DNA of 64,000 nucleotides from Saprospiraceae bacterium (GCA_021604865.1 BQJU01000024.1:33778-97777); one strand, 5' to 3'; counted from the stretch's first letter, positions 17,807 to 27,085 are shown. Made by a program: numbers and translations. The notes: generated by a model from the letters alone, not told the origin.

Positions 17807-18247
17807 CTATTTTAAAGCTATTGTTTCATTTTTAGGATTGGTCACAAAAGCAGCAATTTCTCTTTTTTTTTCAGGGGACATCAGCCCAAGTTTCAACAAT
17901 GAAATATTTGCTTTATATGCATGTTGCTTAAATGCTTGTGGTAGGTCAAGCCACCCAATTGAGTAATAATAAATAAGAATATTTGTCCAAGCCCATTGAC
18001 CATCAGTAAATGCTGTAACAGGTCCAAATAGCTGACCTGTAGCCAAACTATAACTTCCTGTTCTTAAATATGCAACAGGAATTCCTGCTTTTAAATAAGC
18101 AAGGACTTCTTCTTCCGGAGTTATTTTATCTGCTTCCTTTGAAATAATATCTTTATCGATTGGTCGAAGGGACCAACTTTCCTCAGACCAAAAGCCTATT
18201 TTTTTAATAACTAAACTACTATCATTCATACAATTCCAATTTTCCAT
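17807..18247 (-). CDS. Probable immunity protein for the 2188-residue toxin
   Basis: 146 residues, no signal peptide. Its first 26 bases overlap the end of the toxin reading frame (18222-18247), so the two are translationally coupled. Segments FGPVTAFTDGQWAWTNIL and SIGWLDLPQAFKQHAY suggest a small mixed alpha/beta protein; I cannot place it in a named immunity family. It should neutralise the C-terminal caspase-like tip in the cytoplasm of the producer. Assignment rests on position and overlap. Confidence 0.62.
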   Translation of the reverse strand: MENWNCMNDSSLVIKKIGFWSEESWSLRPIDKDIISKEADKITPEEEVLAYLKAGIPVAYLRTGSYSLATGQLFGPVTAFTDGQWAWTNILIYYYSIGWLDLPQAFKQHAYKANISLLKLGLMSPEKKREIAAFVTNPKNETIALK

Positions 18248-21200
18248 AATTTAAATGCATATCTCCATTATCGGCAACAGAGATAATAAAATTCGCGCCC
18301 AATACAGGTTTACCCGTTATTTCTGCTATTCTCTTTGCCCCTGATTGTTCCCCACAACAGGCAAATAACCGAATCGCATTAATATCACTAAATTCAGAGG
18401 ATGACATAATAATGTCAGCTAATTCTTCAGCACCTAACCAAACACCAGCATCTGCTATATGCCACGATCTTTCATCATGATAAAAAAAGAATTTATAGTC
18501 TCCAGCTGTTATATCATATTGGCCATGAATGTGAATATCAAGTATCCCAGGTTGTTGTGGGAATAGAACACCTAGATTAATTGACTCATCCAAACCAAAT
18601 AGAAAAGCATGAGAAGGTTTACTCAAATCAATATATTGTTGAATAGTTTCAATAGATTGTTGATGAAATTCTTCTATTGTAACACCAGGTCCATATTGTA
18701 AAAGAAAATCTGGTTCATCAAGGTCCAAAGAGCCTCTTCCTCTTAAATCTGAACCATTTAAAAATGGCTTTAGATCAGTTTCTGGTTCTTTAATAAATGT
18801 AAGTAGAAATTCATCACTATTATCATAAAACTCATCACATAATCTAATCTCATCTACCAGTTTGGCTTTTTGAGTATTTGTAAGATTTTGGAAGGCATTT
18901 ATTATAGCATCCCAATGGTTAAAATCATTGTAACTAACTCTACTTTGTATATTCAGTAAAGATTGCAGAAAACCTAAACTAGCCCGTTTTTCACTACTAA
19001 AACTCAAAACCTCCCAAGCCCTAACCCCTTCAGGATTTTCTCCCAAAAAAGCAACCAAAACCGCTCCCTGTTCCGAAGCCAGATCGTCCAAAAAGTTATT
19101 TAATTGAGGCGTTTCCCAGGCTGACAAACGACTGAGGATAGCAGGACTACCATCATCGGCATGAACCAGCACGTTTGCCAGTTCGTCGGTTAATTCCTGG
19201 AGGCCCCAGCCCTTGCTTTGAAACAGCTGCGCCGTTTGTTCGGCTAGCTGATGAGCAGCGGATTCGGTGGCGCCCTGAGTCAGGAACTTTGATCTAAAGA
19301 TACCATATAAACCAGAAGCATCAAGCGGATTTTGGAAGAATTCCAGATAAACTTTGGTGACCAAATGGGTATTTCCTTTATGGACAATCTCAACATCAGC
19401 CTCTGTGTGAACCACCCTAAATCTCGAATTGGATTTAAAAAGCACCTCCGATTCTTGAGGGAAGAAACTCATGTTAGTCACATCATAGGCAAGCGGATTG
19501 GTGATTTCGTAAACGACATCGCCCCCATTATCTACCGCGAATCCATTGGCGACAACTACATCTGATGAGCAGGATTTAAAGTCTTGAAATCCAATTTCTT
19601 CTCCAACACTCCAGGTCTTGGCAATTTCACCCTCGGCACCGTAGGCTCCTCTATAAAGCACCTCTCCTTCATAAGGAGTTATCTTGGACAGTACCGTATT
19701 TAAGAGGTCTTCGAAGCACTGATAAAAAGGGGATAAATTGCCTTCCCTTAATGCACTATTTAAGGAATTATCCAGGCCATCGGTATAATGGTAAATTGCG
19801 GTCAATTCTTCTACCGGAATATCAGGATGGGCCGCAGCAATGCCTTGGTTTATAACTTTAAATCGAGATTGCAGGACCTTTCTATTGCTAAAAAACTCAA
19901 TAGCACTTAGCTTCGCACGATATGGGCCGGAACTCACGATTTCCCACCCAATTAGACGCTCCATATCCGCTTCCAGGAATGCTCGTAAATCGGCATTGGC
20001 TAAGCCATCTGGCAGGGGGTTGGTAAAAAGATCTGCTTTCAGACCATCAAAAAGAGTTTCACCATTTGCACCAGCCGGCCACGCCTTTAAGCTTTTGTAC
20101 AACTCATCCCGCTGAGCTGTATTGAGCGCGAGCACCCAATCAGCAAAATCACCTTCGAATTCGCTCCAATTCCAAGCCTTAATCTCGTTGAATAACTCGC
20201 GGAACCGTAACAGGGACGGATCTAGTGTTGTCAATTCCCCAATTAACTTGAAGAAAAAGCCATGGTTGGTATGGTAAAAGATTTCTAAGTCTCCCTGTAC
20301 GACCTGCCCATTTCCATGCCCTCCTTGTCGTAAATCCTTAAAAGGCATTCCCTCCAGGTCTGCCACTTTGAGCGTACTTCCCGTTGGAAGACCTGGATCC
20401 CAGACATTGGGAATGATGTAAAACACATCATCGCCGGCAAATGCACCACCAGCGATTTGCACCTCTTCATCTACCACCCGGAAATAGGCTGAAAAGTTTT
20501 CTTGACTTATTTTAATGGGATAATCAAGGGCGGCCGAAATAAATCTGGTTCGTCGACTAAGTTCAATGGCGGCCGTTTGAGCTCGAAGATAACTGATCAG
20601 CCCAGGGTTATTGAATTCGCTCGTCAGTGCAATCAATCGATGGGTTGCCCGAAAAGCGGCTACCAGGTCTCCGGAGTTTTTGTAGAATTGGGAAGTGGAC
20701 TTCAAATAATTGTACATATCCCGTCCCTTGGATAGGGTAAATTTGAAAAGTCCGGCCCCACCTACACCGATTGCCCCAGTTATATTGGCAGCCCCCCAAA
20801 TCATATCCAAAGCCTGCCATTGATCCAATATAGATTGGGACAGATAACTATCTCCTGAAATCTCTAATTCGTAGTTGGCTGGTGCAAAAACAAACAGATT
20901 AGCCCCGGAGAATGCAACATCGCCAAGGGTTACCATCCTTAAGGCCAATGACTCGCCCAGGGTAAATGGAGCTATCGCTACTGATAGGATAAAAACGGCT
21001 CCATCCGCAAAAAAAACCATCTGGGCTGAACGAATCTTTCGGAGTAACAAATCCGCATAACAGTAGGGCAAAATGTACAAAGCACCCTCCTCCATATCTG
21101 TAGTCTGCCCAGGAAGCAGTTCAGCTTTTACATCCTTACTGAGGTATATCGGAACATAATCGAAGGGCCTTCCCGCAACGTTATAATTTACGCTTGCAAA

Positions 21201-24200
21201 ATCTGAGGGATCGCTAATAAAACATGCATCATCATTGATGCCACTTACCAATTGATGTTTATTATCAGAAGTAAAACGAGCATAATAATCAGCACTACAT
21301 CCGGTAAAAGGATTGAAACGATGCAGACTGATGATCTTTTCACAACCCTGTCCGGGAATCTCTGCACAATAATAAGTTCGTCCTAAATCAGCATCATAAA
21401 CGGGGACGGGCCTACTCGTTGTTTGTTCCCGCATGGTAAGCACTGCATTGGCCAAGAAGGTCACAAACCCTTCATACCCATGTGTATCATTATCATTGGG
21501 ACCATCGTGCAACTTTCGAATGACCTCAAAATAGAAGTCGTAATTGCCTCCGTCTTCAAACAGTTCAAGTAGATTATTATAATCCTCTTCGGGAGTGGTT
21601 CTGATGATATGCACAAACAAATTTTCCTCCTCTTCATCACTACCCACCAAATACCAGTTGTCTACAAAATTATCTTCGGTCAATGTCAGGGTACTCAACA
21701 CCCGGATGATCTTCTCGCGGTGAGGCCACGATAATTCTTCAAAAACACAGATTTCATACTGCCAGACTCGCAGATAATCCGCTAATTCAAGAGCCGTTTC
21801 GGAGCTATAGGGCTCTGTTAATCCCTCCAGGTAGGTTGAGAAATTTTGACCGCCAATATGCTCTTTATAGGTTTTGTAAATCGATTTATCATAAGATTTC
21901 CAGGCTTGTATCTCCTCTTCGGCTAACAAAAGGTCTCCATAAGGACTATAAATATCATAATTGGCCTGATCCAGGAATAGCTGTACGATTTCCCGTTTGT
22001 GCCGGTACATCCCCTCTGTAGTCAACAAATCAAAATTTTCCGAACAACTCCTGTAAAACCCTGGGTAAAAAGAGATCTGATGGGCATGCACAAAGGCATA
22101 TAAGGCCAAATTGCTATTGCAGGCGGCGGCATCTCCTACCCTTCTAAGAAAATTCTCAGCATCGGGCGTAAAAAGTGGATAGGGCGTCGCCGCCATTTCG
22201 ATGGTTTCATCCTGGAAGTTAACGCCAGACAGGAAATCGTAGGCTTTTCTGTATCCTAGTGCGCTATATTGGCTGCTACTGCTAATGTTTGCTATTTCTT
22301 CTGCGGTAAGTATCTCTGCTATATTGGCTTGACCGACTTTGAAGAAGATAAGCCCCTCTTCCATACAGGGGAACCCGACAATTGCTTTGTGATTGGTCAG
22401 GTTAGGTAGATTCGTGGTCAGGGTATCATAATAGCGGTTGGAAGGATAGCCCTTTTCTGCATACCCTGTAAAGCCATAATTACCATCTGCTTCAAAATAG
22501 GAATTGTAGTTGGTGCTATCCAGCGTAAAATAACGCAGGGTACCAAATGGCATTAACTCAAACCCATCAAAAGAAGGCACCCCCATAGCACCTCCCAGTT
22601 CATCTCCAGAGTTAAAAACGACTTTAGTCGCTCCTGCGGGGATGGTGATCGGCAAACCAGAAGGTGCTAAAAACGTAAAGGAATCATCCGTATCAAAAAC
22701 GTCATCGCCATCGTCATTTCTGAAGTCTTTAAGTTGCTCCAGATTATTGACGATAATATACTCCCGATCTTCATCCGCATCCGCCGCCGACCATACATTG
22801 GCCGGATCATGTACCAAATCCCACTGATATTTGTAAAGGTCAGTGCCAGTGCTGTAATCCATCAGGTTTTGGGTGCTACCTTGCGACAATTGGCCTTGAT
22901 ATGTCTTAAAGATATGCTCCAGCACATAGGCGCCATGACCTAATTCGTGGGCCATGGTTTTGGCATAACTCTCCAGGCTTGTGTGTGGAGAATTCATGAT
23001 AAAACCATAAGCCTTTTTGCGGGGCATATAGCCTCGCTTTCCAGGTGTTTCATGACGATCTACCAAAAACAGGTAGTACACATTGGGTTGGGGAGGTTGC
23101 ACGGCTTTATAGGCCCGAATAATGTCCCGCATTTGTGGTGTGTAGTTGGACAAACCCCCATTGGTACGCGCATTCAATTCACCATCAAACCCTGCAACAG
23201 TTATACCATTGTGCATCGTGACACTCACATCTACTACGGCCTGGTTCCAGATGGCTCTTAAGCTATTTTTCAGCTCGACCGATGTGAAAGGGGCGTGGGC
23301 TCCATTAACCGGTACGACAACGATATTTAACATGCGTTCCTCGTAGGCTACCGTATTGAGCTGACCAATATTCAACGGCTCGTCTGTCCCTGGAAGTTGA
23401 GCGTAAACCGGTCTTGTGGATTCGATATTCAGTGCGGAAGGCACTTCAAGTACCCGCTTTTCTCCACTGCTAGAGGTGATTGGAATTGCTGCCCCAGAGT
23501 CATCAACGAAACTGACCACTGGTGGGATAAAACCTCCACCCTTGCGGCGGGCCAATACAGCATCGGTCTCTCCCAATTTGATAGACTGCCAGGGGACATA
23601 ATAAGGCGGATTGTCTTCCGGATGCAGGCGTTCATAATTAGGTGCAAGGGCCAGGTGTGGCAGGGTATCAAAACCATAGCGAGACGTGGCATCCCGATTA
23701 AAAACCAAGGCTAAATCCGCAAGCTGGCTATTTTGATAAGCTTCTCCCCCTTTTAGCATTTCCTCCAATTCGGCAATAGCGGCTGGAATGCGCAGGTTTT
23801 CCAGGGAAGGCAACCAATCCACTATATGTCTTACCTGAGAAGCGCAATCAGTGGCTTCAGGAGTATCATCTTGCAAATGTTGGATGCCCAGAGTATACGC
23901 CAAACTCTGCGGGTCGGGAATGACTAGAAATAGGGTCAATTCTCCCCCGTAACGGCTTTGTACCTGTTCCGTTAATGCCGGGGGTAGCTGCCGGTTTTCG
24001 ACATATTCCTTATAATAAGGTGAAAAGCGCGGTAATTTGATGATCACCACCCGGGCACAATGGTTGGCAATGAGTCGACGCTTGGTTTCCTGCACCCGGT
24101 CCAGTTCATCCAAATCGAGTTTTAAAAAGGTCAGATCCGCTTCTTCCACTACTGGTTCCGCCTGACAAGGGGACGTCGGTAAGGTGACTGCGCCACAGGA

Positions 24201-24788
24201 TAATCCGGACAAAAATTGCCGAATGGCGCAGTAGTTTTTATTGGGATAGGGCAATAAGGTTGAAAATTCGGATTGTAAGGCCGTAAACAAAGGGCCTTCG
24301 TCTAAGGCAACCAACTGCTCACTTTGTTGTGCATAAAGCGTAAAACTGGCCGGTTCAAACAGTAGCAAATAGTCAACTGAACCATCCATCCACACTTCAC
24401 CATCCGGAGTCAGAATTTGCTCTTCTTCAACCGTCAGGGTAATGTTGTGATTGAAGACAAGTATATTAGCGGTGGTCTGGCATTGGTCTTTGAGCTGGGT
24501 GAGGTACTGTCGGATTGTTTCTGACTCTTGCAAACAGCTGGAAGCTTGGCAGTAGTGGTCCAGATAGAGTTCAGCCTGGTGACTTTGCGCAATAACCGTA
24601 TTGCCCGAAAAGAAAATGTTTAAAACTAAAGCCAGTTTTAGCCAGCTTAAATGACGGCCTAAGGCCAAAGAAAAGTCAGGGCATAACACTTGGCCACACC
24701 CCAACTTTTTCCAAAAAGTCAGTAAAGTACACATCAGATTAAGCACACTTTTCACCAGTAAAATCAAAACTATTAGCACATTTTCCAT
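18222..24788 (-). CDS. Giant secreted polymorphic toxin: zinc-protease motif, ADP-ribosyltransferase, caspase-like tip
   Basis: 2188 residues. A hydrophobic segment ending SGNTVIAQS (about residue 68) looks like a signal peptide, so the true start may be one of the internal Met codons. HELGH at 614-618, with another His in YVLEH, is a zincin motif. Residues 1690-1790 show the R-S-E signature of arginine-type ADP-ribosyltransferases: YRG (R1713), SCSSD (about 1738) and QESEV with E1779-x-E1781. A VRAWE linker (about 1922) is followed by an AT-rich tip: DIHIHG (H2086/H2088) and LFACCGEQ (C2144/C2145) resemble the His-Cys dyad of CPD/C80 caspase-like peptidases. The overlapping downstream gene is the immunity candidate. 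Which domains are active toxins and which process or anchor is open. Confidence 0.7.
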   Translation of the reverse strand: MENVLIVLILLVKSVLNLMCTLLTFWKKLGCGQVLCPDFSLALGRHLSWLKLALVLNIFFSGNTVIAQSHQAELYLDHYCQASSCLQESETIRQYLTQLKDQCQTTANILVFNHNITLTVEEEQILTPDGEVWMDGSVDYLLLFEPASFTLYAQQSEQLVALDEGPLFTALQSEFSTLLPYPNKNYCAIRQFLSGLSCGAVTLPTSPCQAEPVVEEADLTFLKLDLDELDRVQETKRRLIANHCARVVIIKLPRFSPYYKEYVENRQLPPALTEQVQSRYGGELTLFLVIPDPQSLAYTLGIQHLQDDTPEATDCASQVRHIVDWLPSLENLRIPAAIAELEEMLKGGEAYQNSQLADLALVFNRDATSRYGFDTLPHLALAPNYERLHPEDNPPYYVPWQSIKLGETDAVLARRKGGGFIPPVVSFVDDSGAAIPITSSSGEKRVLEVPSALNIESTRPVYAQLPGTDEPLNIGQLNTVAYEERMLNIVVVPVNGAHAPFTSVELKNSLRAIWNQAVVDVSVTMHNGITVAGFDGELNARTNGGLSNYTPQMRDIIRAYKAVQPPQPNVYYLFLVDRHETPGKRGYMPRKKAYGFIMNSPHTSLESYAKTMAHELGHGAYVLEHIFKTYQGQLSQGSTQNLMDYSTGTDLYKYQWDLVHDPANVWSAADADEDREYIIVNNLEQLKDFRNDDGDDVFDTDDSFTFLAPSGLPITIPAGATKVVFNSGDELGGAMGVPSFDGFELMPFGTLRYFTLDSTNYNSYFEADGNYGFTGYAEKGYPSNRYYDTLTTNLPNLTNHKAIVGFPCMEEGLIFFKVGQANIAEILTAEEIANISSSSQYSALGYRKAYDFLSGVNFQDETIEMAATPYPLFTPDAENFLRRVGDAAACNSNLALYAFVHAHQISFYPGFYRSCSENFDLLTTEGMYRHKREIVQLFLDQANYDIYSPYGDLLLAEEEIQAWKSYDKSIYKTYKEHIGGQNFSTYLEGLTEPYSSETALELADYLRVWQYEICVFEELSWPHREKIIRVLSTLTLTEDNFVDNWYLVGSDEEEENLFVHIIRTTPEEDYNNLLELFEDGGNYDFYFEVIRKLHDGPNDNDTHGYEGFVTFLANAVLTMREQTTSRPVPVYDADLGRTYYCAEIPGQGCEKIISLHRFNPFTGCSADYYARFTSDNKHQLVSGINDDACFISDPSDFASVNYNVAGRPFDYVPIYLSKDVKAELLPGQTTDMEEGALYILPYCYADLLLRKIRSAQMVFFADGAVFILSVAIAPFTLGESLALRMVTLGDVAFSGANLFVFAPANYELEISGDSYLSQSILDQWQALDMIWGAANITGAIGVGGAGLFKFTLSKGRDMYNYLKSTSQFYKNSGDLVAAFRATHRLIALTSEFNNPGLISYLRAQTAAIELSRRTRFISAALDYPIKISQENFSAYFRVVDEEVQIAGGAFAGDDVFYIIPNVWDPGLPTGSTLKVADLEGMPFKDLRQGGHGNGQVVQGDLEIFYHTNHGFFFKLIGELTTLDPSLLRFRELFNEIKAWNWSEFEGDFADWVLALNTAQRDELYKSLKAWPAGANGETLFDGLKADLFTNPLPDGLANADLRAFLEADMERLIGWEIVSSGPYRAKLSAIEFFSNRKVLQSRFKVINQGIAAAHPDIPVEELTAIYHYTDGLDNSLNSALREGNLSPFYQCFEDLLNTVLSKITPYEGEVLYRGAYGAEGEIAKTWSVGEEIGFQDFKSCSSDVVVANGFAVDNGGDVVYEITNPLAYDVTNMSFFPQESEVLFKSNSRFRVVHTEADVEIVHKGNTHLVTKVYLEFFQNPLDASGLYGIFRSKFLTQGATESAAHQLAEQTAQLFQSKGWGLQELTDELANVLVHADDGSPAILSRLSAWETPQLNNFLDDLASEQGAVLVAFLGENPEGVRAWEVLSFSSEKRASLGFLQSLLNIQSRVSYNDFNHWDAIINAFQNLTNTQKAKLVDEIRLCDEFYDNSDEFLLTFIKEPETDLKPFLNGSDLRGRGSLDLDEPDFLLQYGPGVTIEEFHQQSIETIQQYIDLSKPSHAFLFGLDESINLGVLFPQQPGILDIHIHGQYDITAGDYKFFFYHDERSWHIADAGVWLGAEELADIIMSSSEFSDINAIRLFACCGEQSGAKRIAEITGKPVLGANFIISVADNGDMHLNYGKLELYE

Positions 24789-24850
24789 TGAGTCTAGGTT
24801 TGTTAGGATTGTTTCGCACCTCCATTTTATGGAAATACAATATTAGGCCG

Positions 24851-24869
24851 AGTCATTGCCCCAATGACC
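24851..24869. promoter_or_regulatory. Palindrome upstream of the giant toxin gene
   Basis: GTCATTG-CCC-CAATGAC (24852-24868) is a perfect 7-bp inverted repeat, 64 bases before the toxin start on the minus strand. Its size and place suit an operator or a 5' leader hairpin. No matching half-site was noticed elsewhere. Confidence 0.3.
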
Positions 24870-25194
24870 CAGCCACGTAGTGCTGAATTTTGCTTATCTG
24901 GCTTTAATATATCGATGTCTATCGATCATAGACTTCTGAAGTGTAACCAAGAAGTCTTAGTGCTCTTATATATATTGACGCTAGAAGTTGGGAAATTCCA
25001 TACGGTTTGGAGATTTTTTTTCTTTTTTTGAAAAAAATCAATCTATGGCATTATTTACGAGACAAGAAAAGTAACGAATTAGCATTCGGAAAGTGATCTT
25101 TTGCAGCTTATCCTACTCTGCCTTCGCGAAGCTACGGCGAAGCAAGGCGGTGAGTTCTTCGCCAAAGACTACCGCCACGCGCCGTTGTTGAAGC

Positions 25195-25280
25195 CTTTCG
25201 CTTGCGCCGAAGCTTCAGCGAAGGAGCATGGTGCAGATGCCCGAAGAAAACTTCTGCGCAAGCCCCCAAACATGAACTAA
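25195..25280. repeat. Degenerate copy of the inverted-repeat family
   Basis: CCAAACATGAACTAA (25266-25280) matches 14 of 15 bases of the end found at 56889 (other strand). Upstream, CGCTTGCGCCGAAGCTTCAGCG is nearly the interior of the copy at 63900. The opposite end is not recognisable, so this looks like a decayed fragment. Confidence 0.4.
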
Positions 25281-25309
25281 GCCCGATACTTGCACCAAAA
25301 TTTGGGCTG

Positions 25310-25403
25310 GTACGAGTGCTTCGTACCTACCAAATTCATTTGGTTGACCCAAAAGCGCTGAAAGCCAGCTTTCTTGTGGGTGAATGGATACCCTCAATGC
25401 TAG
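25310..25403 (+). repeat. 94-bp direct repeat, copy A
   Basis: Nearly identical to 25451-25544 (two differences seen: GTGGG/ATGGG and GAATGG/GATTGG). It begins with the small hairpin GTACGA-GTGCT-TCGTAC and ends at CAATGCTAG. The similarity continues weakly for about 14 bases (GCCGACT). No coding potential. Confidence 0.75.
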
Positions 25404-25450
25404 ATATGAGCCGACTCTAGGGTCGGTGGGTAGCCAAAAAATTTTGGCCA

Positions 25451-25544
25451 GTACGAGTGCTTCGTACCTACCAAATTCATTTGGTTGACCCAAAAGCGCT
25501 GAAAGCCAGCTTTCTTATGGGTGATTGGATACCCTCAATGCTAG
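25451..25544 (+). repeat. 94-bp direct repeat, copy B
   Basis: Second copy of the unit at 25310-25403, starting 141 bases downstream of it. It ends 25 bases before the -33 box of the guanylyltransferase promoter, so it could be part of that gene's upstream control region or simply a duplication. Confidence 0.75.
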
Positions 25545-25569
25545 TCAAAAGCCGACTTTGGCCCCCCCC

Positions 25570-25600
25570 TTTACTTACCCAATAATATCACCTATATTTG
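25570..25600 (+). promoter_or_regulatory. Bacteroidota-type promoter of the guanylyltransferase gene
   Basis: TTTA (25570-25573), 19 bases, TATATTTG (25593-25600). The Bacteroidota primary-sigma consensus is TTTG/TTG, 19-21 bases, TAnnTTTG; the -7 box is a full match. Transcription would start near 25608, giving a leader of about 45 bases before the GTG start. Confidence 0.6.
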
Positions 25601-25652
25601 CAGATATTACCCCCTACGTTAAGCCTATATTTCTGATTACAAACTAACAGCA

Positions 25653-26729
25653 GTGAACAACAATACTTACGTTGCCATTATGGCGGGAGGAGTCGGCTCA
25701 CGATTTTGGCCGGCCAGTAGAGAATCAAAGCCTAAACAATTTTTAGATATTCTTGGCGTCGGAAAGAGTCTAATCCGCCTTACTTTTGAGCGGTTTCTTA
25801 AATTATGCCCGGTGGAAAATATCTTTATTGTCACCAATGCCAGCTATAAAGCTTTGGTCAAAGAGCACCTGCCGGAATTAAAGGACGATCAAATCCTGTG
25901 TGAACCCTCCCGGAATAATACGGCGCCCTGTATCGCATATACGGCTTTCAAACTAAATGACCTCAACCCGGATGCCAACCTCATTGTCGCTCCTTCTGAT
26001 CATGTTATCCTTCAGGAGGATCGCTTTGTCACTACCTTAGAACAGGGACTGGCTTTTACAGCCGAAAATGATGCCCTGCTGACTCTTGGCATCCGCCCCA
26101 GTCGGCCGGACACAGGATACGGCTATATCCACTACCAGCCCAATACCGAGGAGGCGATCAATACCGTACTCCGATTTACGGAAAAGCCGCCGCTGGAGAA
26201 AGCCAAGGCATTTGTAGATAGTGGAGAATATTTGTGGAACGCCGGGATATTTGTTTGGCGAACCAAAATCTTATTGAGGGCTTTTGAAGAGTATGCTCCT
26301 CAAATTTACCTCACGCTCGGTGCAGGCATCTCCTGCTACAATACTGATGAGGAACAACGCTTTATTGATGAGCACTACCCCAACACCCAAAACATATCTG
26401 TCGATTTCGCCATTATGGAGAAGGCGGATAATGTATATACCCTACCTTCCAGTTTTGGCTGGAGTGACCTGGGCACCTGGGCATCTCTCTACGCCGAATC
26501 GCCTCATGATGAACAAGGCAATGTTGTCACTGGCGACAAAGTTTTTCTGACCGACACCTACAACACCCTGGTCCGTGCTCCCAAAAACAAACTGGTCGTC
26601 GTTGGCGGTTTGGATGATTACATCATTGTTGATGAAGGAGATGTATTACTGATCTATCCCAAAGGTCGCGAGCAGGAAATCAAACAAATTAAAGGAGAGG
26701 TGGAGGATAAGTTTGGGGAATTGCTTTGA
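25653..26729 (+). CDS. Mannose-1-phosphate guanylyltransferase
   Basis: 358 residues, the short single-domain form without the phosphomannose-isomerase domain. GGVGSRFWPASRESKPKQFL is the nucleotide-binding and Lys motif of ManC-type enzymes; FTEKPPLEKA, YLWNAGIFVW and FGWSDLGTWASL are further family blocks. It makes GDP-mannose from GTP and mannose-1-phosphate for glycan synthesis in the cytoplasm. The start is GTG at 25653 (VAIMAGG follows within seven codons). It is the first gene after the toxin island, is preceded by its own promoter and is followed by 565 noncoding bases, so it is probably transcribed alone. Confidence 0.93.
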   Translation: MNNNTYVAIMAGGVGSRFWPASRESKPKQFLDILGVGKSLIRLTFERFLKLCPVENIFIVTNASYKALVKEHLPELKDDQILCEPSRNNTAPCIAYTAFKLNDLNPDANLIVAPSDHVILQEDRFVTTLEQGLAFTAENDALLTLGIRPSRPDTGYGYIHYQPNTEEAINTVLRFTEKPPLEKAKAFVDSGEYLWNAGIFVWRTKILLRAFEEYAPQIYLTLGAGISCYNTDEEQRFIDEHYPNTQNISVDFAIMEKADNVYTLPSSFGWSDLGTWASLYAESPHDEQGNVVTGDKVFLTDTYNTLVRAPKNKLVVVGGLDDYIIVDEGDVLLIYPKGREQEIKQIKGEVEDKFGELL

Positions 26730-26764
26730 GTACCTGATGGGTGGCAAATGCTTTTTAATCCATC

Positions 26765-26857
26765 AAAAATTTCTGCAAAAACTTCGGTTGGGTGAAAATT
26801 TTTCCACCCCGCATTTTCTAAGGCAAAATCATCGAGAGGAAAAATTTCCTCTCAACC
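26765..26857 (+). repeat. 93-bp direct repeat with hairpins, copy A
   Basis: Differs from 26959-27051 at very few positions (ATCGAG/ATTGAG and TTCCTCTC/TTCCGCTC). It includes GAGAGGAAA-AA-TTTCCTCTC, a perfect 9-bp stem in this copy with one mismatch in the other, and GGGTG...CACCC around an A/T run. Confidence 0.75.
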
Positions 26858-26958
26858 TAGAAGCAATCAACCTTTCACTCTTAAACGATGTCATAATTTC
26901 CAATAATTGAAGCCATTGATATACGCTCATGGCCAGAATAATTTTGACTGATCTCTCG

Positions 26959-27051
26959 AAAAATTTCTGCAAAAACTTCGGTTGGGTGAAAATTTTTCCA
27001 CCCCGCATTTTCTAAGGCAAAATCATTGAGAGGAAAAATTTCCGCTCAACC
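26959..27051 (+). repeat. 93-bp direct repeat with hairpins, copy B
   Basis: Second copy, 194 bases downstream of copy A. The AATCAACC motif lies just after both copies. Each unit could act as a transcription-end or mRNA-stabilising structure. Confidence 0.75.
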
Positions 27052-27085
27052 AACTTGCCAATCAACCAATTCTGGCAAGCTTTGC

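Larger units (their letters stand above)
24789..25652. other. 864-bp intergenic region rich in repeats
   Basis: From left to right: a small palindrome 64 bases upstream of the toxin start, an 8-bp stem at 24926-24958, an AT-rich stretch with T and A runs near 25015, a degenerate copy of the inverted-repeat family (about 25195-25280), two 94-bp direct repeats, and a promoter for the guanylyltransferase gene. I see no credible gene on either strand. Confidence 0.6.

Noticed and set aside
25202..25493. Open frames on both strands across the 94-bp repeats
   Set aside because: They repeat the same peptide because the DNA is duplicated, with no start context or family match.
26713..26910. 65-codon open frame over the 93-bp repeat
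   Set aside because: Coincides with the repeat and overlaps the ManC end in another frame; the second repeat copy does not keep it open.
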